64,000 bases of DNA from Plantactinospora mayteni (lineage in GTDB: Bacteria; Actinomycetota; Actinomycetes; Mycobacteriales; Micromonosporaceae). Below the pieces are notes generated by a model. It made no database searches. It was given only the letters and a program-made list of their open reading frames with translations, and was not told where the DNA came from. A program made the translations under genes and the position numbers. The stretch lies in assembly GCF_016862935.1 (NCBI RefSeq), contig NZ_BONX01000031.1, positions 122,152-186,151 on the forward strand. Direction: 5' to 3'. Shown here piece after piece: positions 56,205 to 64,000 of the stretch. How positions within the stretch are numbered: position 1 is the first letter of the stretch; the number at the start of each line of letters is the position of its first letter.

Positions 56205-56579
56205 TCAGCCCGCCTCGGCGACCTCCCGTACCTCGACCACCGCCTCCTGGTCGCCGGTGACGGCGTACTCGACCGGGCAGCGCTTCGCCCACTCGATCGC
56301 CTCCTCCCGCGAGGCCACCTGGATCAGGTAGAAGCCGGCGACCAGCTCCTTCGCCTCGGCGAACGGGCCGTCGAGTACGGTGCGCCGGCCCTTGGCGTAG
56401 ACCACCCGGGCGCCGGTCGCGCTCGGGTACAGCCCCTCGGCGGCGAGCAGCACGCCGGCCTTGGTCAGCTCCTCGCCGTACCGGTGCATCGCGGCCATCA
56501 CGTCCTCGACCTTCGGCGCGTCCGGGGCCGGCGGAGTGTCGAGGGACGGGTCGCCCTTGAGCAGCAGCATGAATCGCAT
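56205..56579 (-). CDS. second YCII-related DGPF-domain protein
   Basis: A 124-residue protein. It begins MRFMLLLKGDPSLDTPPAPD, then has VLLAAEGLYPSATGARVVYA and the motif VLDGPFAEAKELVAGFYLIQ, and ends VVEVREVAEAG. It is the partner of the sigma gene at 54743, giving the second sigma/DGPF module of the window. It is related to, but clearly distinct from, the protein at 51300. Confidence 0.92.
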   Translation of the reverse strand: MRFMLLLKGDPSLDTPPAPDAPKVEDVMAAMHRYGEELTKAGVLLAAEGLYPSATGARVVYAKGRRTVLDGPFAEAKELVAGFYLIQVASREEAIEWAKRCPVEYAVTGDQEAVVEVREVAEAG

Positions 56580-56712
56580 CGTCGTACTCCTTCGATCCTG
56601 GTTGGTGCCTGTCTACCAACGCGTCGAAGAGCCGGCCGCCGGGAGGACAGACGCGGCCGGAAATCTTTCCGCCGGCCGGGCGTGCCGGTCGGGCCGAGCC
56701 CGGACAGCCGGC

Positions 56713-56746
56713 GGCCCCTCCCGGTCGGGTGCGACCGGAAGGGGCC
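56713..56746 (-). terminator. terminator of the metalloprotease gene
   Basis: A long stem of 14 pairs with one mismatch (56713-56727 with 56732-56746) and a 4-nt loop, just beyond the stop of the minus-strand gene that ends at 56777. Confidence 0.75.
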
Positions 56747-56776
56747 GTGGTGAACGGTCGACGGGCTAGCGCCCGG

Positions 56777-58687
56777 TCATCGGGTGACGCCGAAGGCGAT
56801 CCGGCTGAGGGTGTCCTCGGTGCCGGTGAAGCCCTCGCCCGGGTTGAAGGTGTCCTCGCCGAAGTCGACGTCGGGGTCGTCGGCGGTGCCGCCGACGCCG
56901 TCCGGGCCGACCCCGAACATGAGCGGGAAGTTGCCGCCCTGGTCCATCAGGTTGGCCTGGTCGTTGAACTGGTCGACGTGCCAGTCGCCGAAGAAGTGCC
57001 CGGCCTCGTGCGCGGTCACGTTGCCCACCGCCTGGCCGACGAAGCCGATCCGGTTACTGGCCCCGGTGAGGTACGAGTTCAGCGACGCCGGGTCACCGGC
57101 CGGGTCGCTCAGCACGTCCAGCAGCACCAGCGCGGAATCCTGGGTGCCGAAGTTGCCCGGGTCGATGAACTGGGCGACCCCGATGGTGGGTACGCCCGAC
57201 TCCGCGATGCTGCCGCCGATGATGATCCGGCTGACGTTCGCCTGCCCGAACGGGTCCGCGTGGTCCCGGCTGTTCAGGATCCGGATGTCGAAGCGCTGGT
57301 TCAGGCCACTCTCGATCATGTCCTGGCGGAGGTTCTCCCGGACCTCGGCGACGATCCCGTCGATCACCGCGTCCTCGTCGGCGGCGGTCAGCCCCCAGCG
57401 GCCGAGGAAGGCCCGCATCGGGCTGAGGGTGCGTACGCCGGGACCGCCGAAGATGGCGGTGTTGATTCGCGCGCCGTCGAAGTCGAGGAAGAGGGTCTGC
57501 CGTGGCTGCTGGCTCGACCGGTACGCCTCGACCGTGATGTCGTACATGCCGTCGCCGAGGCTGACGCCGATGTAGTGCCAGCCGGCCTTGTCCGCCACGT
57601 GCTCGGTGACCGCGTTTCCGCCGCCCGGCAGCGGGCTGTTCGGCGGGTAGAGGGCGGAGCCGTCCTGGGCGGAGCCGTGCACCTCCCGACCGTCCGGGTC
57701 GTAGACCGTGATGTTGGCGGCCGAGCCCTCGACCGAGGCACCGAGTACGTCACCCGGCCGGAGCTTCACCGCGAAGAAGTCGGTGTCCTGCTCGGCGGTC
57801 CCGATGGTGACCCGGTACGGCCCCTCGCTGCCGGTACCCGCACCGCTGGCCGAGTCGAACGGGTCCGCCGGGATCGTCGGGAACCCGGTCACCGCCACGT
57901 AGTAGGTACCGTCGGCGGCGAACTGGTGCACCAGCAGGCTGTCCAGTCCCTCCGGGCTGTCGTCGTTGAGCGCGATCAACTCGCCCTCGGCGTCGTAGAG
58001 CAGGACGACCGAGTCGAGTTCCTCGGTCGAGGTGTCGATGTCGACCGTCAGGGTCCCGCCTGCGGTGCCGGTGACCTGGTAGAAGTCGAAGTCACCGCTG
58101 CCGCTGCCCGTACTGCCGTGCGGGCCGTCCCCGATCGTCCCAAGGGCGCTGACGGCCTGCTGGGTCGTACCGACCCCGGTCTCGCGGGCCAGCGGGATGG
58201 CGCCGTCGTCCTCCGGGTTCGGTGACATCTCCCTCGCGTCCACCGCCTCCGGAGAGAGGGTGCCGAGGATCCGCAGCCGGGGATTGTCCTTGCCGGCCGT
58301 ACCGAATCCGGTGATCCGCTGCGCGGTGGCCGGGGTGTCGTTGCCGCCCCGGATGCCGGCCGGTTCCTCCTCGTCGGCCAGCACCGGCGCGGCGGCTGCC
58401 GCCCGCTGCTGCGCCCGGAGTCCGGCCCGCTGGTCGCCCTGCTTCGCCAGCCAGTTCTTCCACCCGACGTAGTCCGCCTTGGCCGGGTCCGGCAGCAGCG
58501 CGAGGAACGGGTTCGGTCCGGCCGGCTGCTTCGCCGCGCTCGGCTTCACCTTGGCGAGGCCGAGCGGTGCGGCGGTGGCAGCGCCGGTGGCCCGCTCCTC
58601 GGCACCTGGCCGGGCCTGGGCGGTGGCGGGTGTCAACCCTGCGGCCACCAACGTTCCGGCGGCCAGGATGGCGATCGTTCGACGCAT
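56777..58687 (-). CDS. secreted zinc metalloprotease with pre-peptidase domain
   Basis: A 636-residue exported protein. The signal peptide is MRRTIAILAAGTLVAAGLTP followed by ATAQA. A middle region (about 199-290) reads FDFYQVTGTAGGTLTVDI and FAADGTYYVAVTGF, a PPC-like pre-peptidase domain. A second such unit lies around 330-400. The catalytic zinc motif HEAGHFFGDWH (about 559-569) is of the metzincin type HExxHxxGxxH. The C-terminus (DEDPDVDFGEDTFNPGEG) is acidic and may bind calcium. It probably digests extracellular protein. The ATG at 58687 is chosen because it starts the signal peptide. Confidence 0.9.
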   Translation of the reverse strand: MRRTIAILAAGTLVAAGLTPATAQARPGAEERATGAATAAPLGLAKVKPSAAKQPAGPNPFLALLPDPAKADYVGWKNWLAKQGDQRAGLRAQQRAAAAAPVLADEEEPAGIRGGNDTPATAQRITGFGTAGKDNPRLRILGTLSPEAVDAREMSPNPEDDGAIPLARETGVGTTQQAVSALGTIGDGPHGSTGSGSGDFDFYQVTGTAGGTLTVDIDTSTEELDSVVLLYDAEGELIALNDDSPEGLDSLLVHQFAADGTYYVAVTGFPTIPADPFDSASGAGTGSEGPYRVTIGTAEQDTDFFAVKLRPGDVLGASVEGSAANITVYDPDGREVHGSAQDGSALYPPNSPLPGGGNAVTEHVADKAGWHYIGVSLGDGMYDITVEAYRSSQQPRQTLFLDFDGARINTAIFGGPGVRTLSPMRAFLGRWGLTAADEDAVIDGIVAEVRENLRQDMIESGLNQRFDIRILNSRDHADPFGQANVSRIIIGGSIAESGVPTIGVAQFIDPGNFGTQDSALVLLDVLSDPAGDPASLNSYLTGASNRIGFVGQAVGNVTAHEAGHFFGDWHVDQFNDQANLMDQGGNFPLMFGVGPDGVGGTADDPDVDFGEDTFNPGEGFTGTEDTLSRIAFGVTR

Positions 58688-58860
58688 ATGTCCCCCTCCG
58701 TGGGCCATCACTCGGTGGCCCCCGCCACCGATGGCTACCGTGACGCTACTGATATGCAAGGGAAATTAATAGAAGTAGTGAGATATCTAAGTGCGCCGCC
58801 ATGTGCGTCTCGGGTTTCGGTTCCAACCTGTCGCGGTCCGCCGGCATGTAACCGGCAGAG

Positions 58861-58899
58861 CGAGTTTTCGTGGGCGGGATCGAGTTTCGTGGGAGGGAT
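58861..58899 (+). repeat. duplicated leader/RBS segment before the second SigE gene
   Basis: Two adjacent near-copies, CGAGTTTTCGTGGGCGGGAT (58861-58880) and CGAGTTTCGTGGGAGGGAT (58881-58899). The second supplies GGGAGGG for the GTG start at 58901. CAACCT (58825) and CATGTA (58845) upstream may be -35 and -10 of an ECF promoter. Confidence 0.75.
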
Positions 58900-58900
58900 C

Positions 58901-59449
58901 GTGGAGGACGACGTCGGCTTCCGGGAGTTCGTCGAGGCGCGGCTGGTCCGACTGTCCCGGGTGGCCTACCTGCTGACCGGGCGGCACCACGACGCCGAGG
59001 ACCTGTTGCAGGCCGCGCTGGTCAAGGTCGCCGCACGGTGGCGGCGCGTCGCCGCGACCGGCGACCCCGAGGCGTACGTCCGGCGGGTGATGTACAACGA
59101 GCGGATCCTCTCCTGGCGCCGGTGGCGCCGGCAGGTGGTACAGCCCGCCGAAGGCGTACCCGAGATCGGGCCGGCCGGGGACGGCGCCGACGGCGTGGTC
59201 TCCCGGATCGTCCTGGAGCGGGCACTGGCCCGACTCACCTGGCGGCAGCGGGCGGTGCTGGTGCTGCGGTTCTTCGAGGACCTCTCGGTCGCCGAGACCG
59301 CGGCGGTACTGGGCTGCTCGGTCGGCACCGTGAAGAGCCAGACCAGCCATGCCCTCGGCCGGCTGCGCACGCTCGCCCCCGAACTCGCCGAACTGATGAG
59401 AGAACCGACGGAGGTGGCAGATGAGCGAGTTGCGGGACATGCTCGGTGA
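58901..59449 (+). CDS. SigE-family ECF sigma factor (second copy)
   Basis: A 182-residue ECF sigma factor of the SigE type. Region 2 starts VGFREFVEARLVRLSRVAYLLTG and has HDAEDLLQAALVKVAARW. Region 4 has LTWRQRAVLVLRFFEDLSVAE and AAVLGCSVGTVKSQTSHALGRL. The GTG at 58901 follows GGGAGGGAT. Its last 29 bp overlap the membrane partner gene at 59421. It matches the pair at the left end of the window in gene order and partner type, with different sequence, so the two pairs are paralogous systems. Confidence 0.93.
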   Translation: MEDDVGFREFVEARLVRLSRVAYLLTGRHHDAEDLLQAALVKVAARWRRVAATGDPEAYVRRVMYNERILSWRRWRRQVVQPAEGVPEIGPAGDGADGVVSRIVLERALARLTWRQRAVLVLRFFEDLSVAETAAVLGCSVGTVKSQTSHALGRLRTLAPELAELMREPTEVADERVAGHAR

Positions 59450-60638
59450 GGTCGCCGAGCAGGCGAAGGTGTACGACGTGACCGGGCGTGCGGTCCGGGT
59501 CGCCCGGCGACGTCGGCGGGCCGCCCGGCTCGCCCCGGTGGCCGCGGCGGTGGCCGTGGTCGCCCTCGGCACGGTCGCGGTCGTCGGGTTGCGCCCGGAC
59601 CCGCCGGTCGGGCCGGCGGCCGTCGCGGTGCCGGCGGTCGACTGGCTGCCGGACCGGCTCGACGTACCGGCCTCGGGCCCGGATCCGTTGCCGGCCAGCG
59701 GCCCGGTCGACCGGGGCGTACTCGTCTACGCCGATCTGCGGCCGGGCGGGCCCGCGCCGGTGCTGCTCACCGAGGACGGTCGGCAGTACCGGCTGGCCGA
59801 GCCGGTCACCTCGGCGCAGGGATATTCGCACACCCGGCCGACCCTCTCCCCGGACGGCCGCTGGCTCGGTGAACAGCGCGACGGCCGGTACGTCCTCCGG
59901 GACCTGACCGGCACCGCCCGACACCAGCTCGCGGACGGGTTCTCCCCGGTCGCCTGGTCGCCGGAGAGCCGCTGGCTGCTGCTCACCGACAACCTCGACG
60001 AGAACGCCCCGCCGGTCCGGCTCGACGTCACCACCGGAGAGCGGCGGCCGGTCACCGGCGCGGACAGCGAGCGCTGGACGCCGGTCGCGGTGCTGCCCGG
60101 CGGCGACGCGGTGTTCCTCGGAATTCCGAAGGAGCCGACCCGGCGGACGAACCTCGAACTCCGGCTCGTCGATCCGGCGGGCGACGCCGAGCCCACCCCG
60201 GTCCAGCTCAACCTGCGCTGGCATCTCCGGCCGATGGAGAGTGTGGGCACGGAACGGCCGAGGCTCTCCCCGGACGGGCGGGCGCTGCTGTTCAGCGTGG
60301 TCGAGGTGGCGGATCCGGAGCAGGGCATGCCGGGGCTGGACCACGGTGGCGAGCTGATCCGGGTCGACCTGACCACCAACGAGGTACGGCGGATCGCCCT
60401 GCCGTACGCCGACCGGCCCGGCCAGCCGGTGCCGAGCCCGAGCCGGGCGGCCGTTCGTGCCTGGTGGACCGAGCCGCTCGGGTACCTGCCGGAGGGGGTG
60501 CTGCTGCGGCTGCATACTGCCGACGGAGCGGGTGACGCGCTCCAGGTGCTCGACCCGGCGACCGGCGTGGTTGGCACGGTCACCGAACTGCCGGCACGGG
60601 GCCCGACGGTCGAGTTCGTCTGGCCCCGGGGCTCCTGA
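59421..60638 (+). CDS. membrane-anchored beta-propeller protein (second copy)
   Basis: A 405-residue protein starting inside the sigma gene. The N-terminus MSELRDMLGEVAEQAKVYD (about 1-32, basic near its end) precedes a membrane helix (about 36-56, APVAAAVAVVALGTVAVVG). The exported region has TolB/WD40-like blade motifs (TLSPDGRWLGEQRDGR; VAWSPESRWLLLTDN; RLSPDGRALLFSVVEV). The layout matches the gene at 574. An anti-sigma or sensory role toward the upstream SigE-type factor is inferred from order and overlap. Confidence 0.8.
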   Translation: MSELRDMLGEVAEQAKVYDVTGRAVRVARRRRRAARLAPVAAAVAVVALGTVAVVGLRPDPPVGPAAVAVPAVDWLPDRLDVPASGPDPLPASGPVDRGVLVYADLRPGGPAPVLLTEDGRQYRLAEPVTSAQGYSHTRPTLSPDGRWLGEQRDGRYVLRDLTGTARHQLADGFSPVAWSPESRWLLLTDNLDENAPPVRLDVTTGERRPVTGADSERWTPVAVLPGGDAVFLGIPKEPTRRTNLELRLVDPAGDAEPTPVQLNLRWHLRPMESVGTERPRLSPDGRALLFSVVEVADPEQGMPGLDHGGELIRVDLTTNEVRRIALPYADRPGQPVPSPSRAAVRAWWTEPLGYLPEGVLLRLHTADGAGDALQVLDPATGVVGTVTELPARGPTVEFVWPRGS

Positions 60639-60654
60639 CCGGCGGCCTGCGGGG

Positions 60655-60784
60655 AACGCACCGGTCCAACTCCCGGACCGGTGCGCCTGCTTTGAAACGC
60701 GCCGGTTCAGCTTCCGGACTGGTGCGCCTGCTTCAAACGCGCCGGTTCAGCTTCCGGAGCGGCGGCTTCCGGGAACGCGTCGGT

Positions 60785-60799
<15 letters not shown>
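60655..60799. repeat. about 40-bp tandem repeats at the 3' end of the ATPase gene
   Basis: Four units begin with AACGC at 60655, 60696, 60736 and 60774 and contain GGTTCAGCTTCCGG (or a variant). The last one overlaps the ATPase stop, so the array looks like repeated copies of the gene's terminal sequence. The first unit also forms CCGGTCC-7nt-GGACCGG (60661-60681), probably a bidirectional terminator with the convergent beta-propeller gene. Confidence 0.75.

Positions 60800-64000
<3,201 letters not shown>

Overview
The window is very GC-rich actinobacterial chromosomal DNA with many GTG starts and strongly G/C-ending codons. It carries the conserved origin neighbourhood of the Micromonosporaceae (Micromonospora and relatives). 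The genus is inferred from gene order and protein style, not from any search. The central landmark is oriC at about 34.8-35.3 kb, between dnaA and dnaN.

Left arm (1-24 kb). It opens with a SigE-type ECF sigma factor and its membrane beta-propeller partner. Next come an NfeD-like/flotillin pair, two minus-strand genes of unknown function, and an Rrf2 regulator with a three-box operator and a broken NIPSNAP gene behind it. The classical block follows: cca, murJ, a membrane pseudokinase, sigM, anti-sigma factor, trxB, trxA and a CwlM-like amidase. A GNAT protein, a PLP aminotransferase, a D-Ala-D-Ala ligase and a degenerate HIT-like protein complete this arm.

Origin block (24-48 kb). On the minus strand lie parB, parA, a HAD phosphatase, rsmG, a Jag/KhpB-like RNA-binding protein, yidC, yidD, rnpA and rpmH. 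On the plus strand lie dnaA, oriC, dnaN, a short gnd, recF, a DUF721 gene, an unknown minus-strand gene, gyrB, gyrA with a full-length intein, a DUF3566 gene, tRNA-Ile, a DLW-39 small protein and tRNA-Ala. Four parS sites (two inside parA) and several DnaA-box clusters, some away from oriC, tie segregation and initiation control to this region.

Right arm (48-64 kb). This is more variable: a VOC protein, a mycothiol-dependent-type enzyme, two separate ECF42-like sigma/DGPF modules, a PknB-type receptor kinase and an aldo/keto reductase. A secreted metalloprotease, a second SigE/beta-propeller pair and a large P-type ATPase that runs off the window through an Asn-Gly repeat tract follow.

No phage, insertion sequence or CRISPR array was seen. 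The most unusual observations are the GyrA intein with an AT-shifted codon footprint at its 5' junction, a 26-bp tandem duplication that creates a nonapeptide ORF coupled at both ends between sigma gene and partner, a NIPSNAP gene broken by an internal deletion, a perfect SigR/SigH-type promoter before trxBA, and DnaA boxes beside parS and between gyrB and gyrA.
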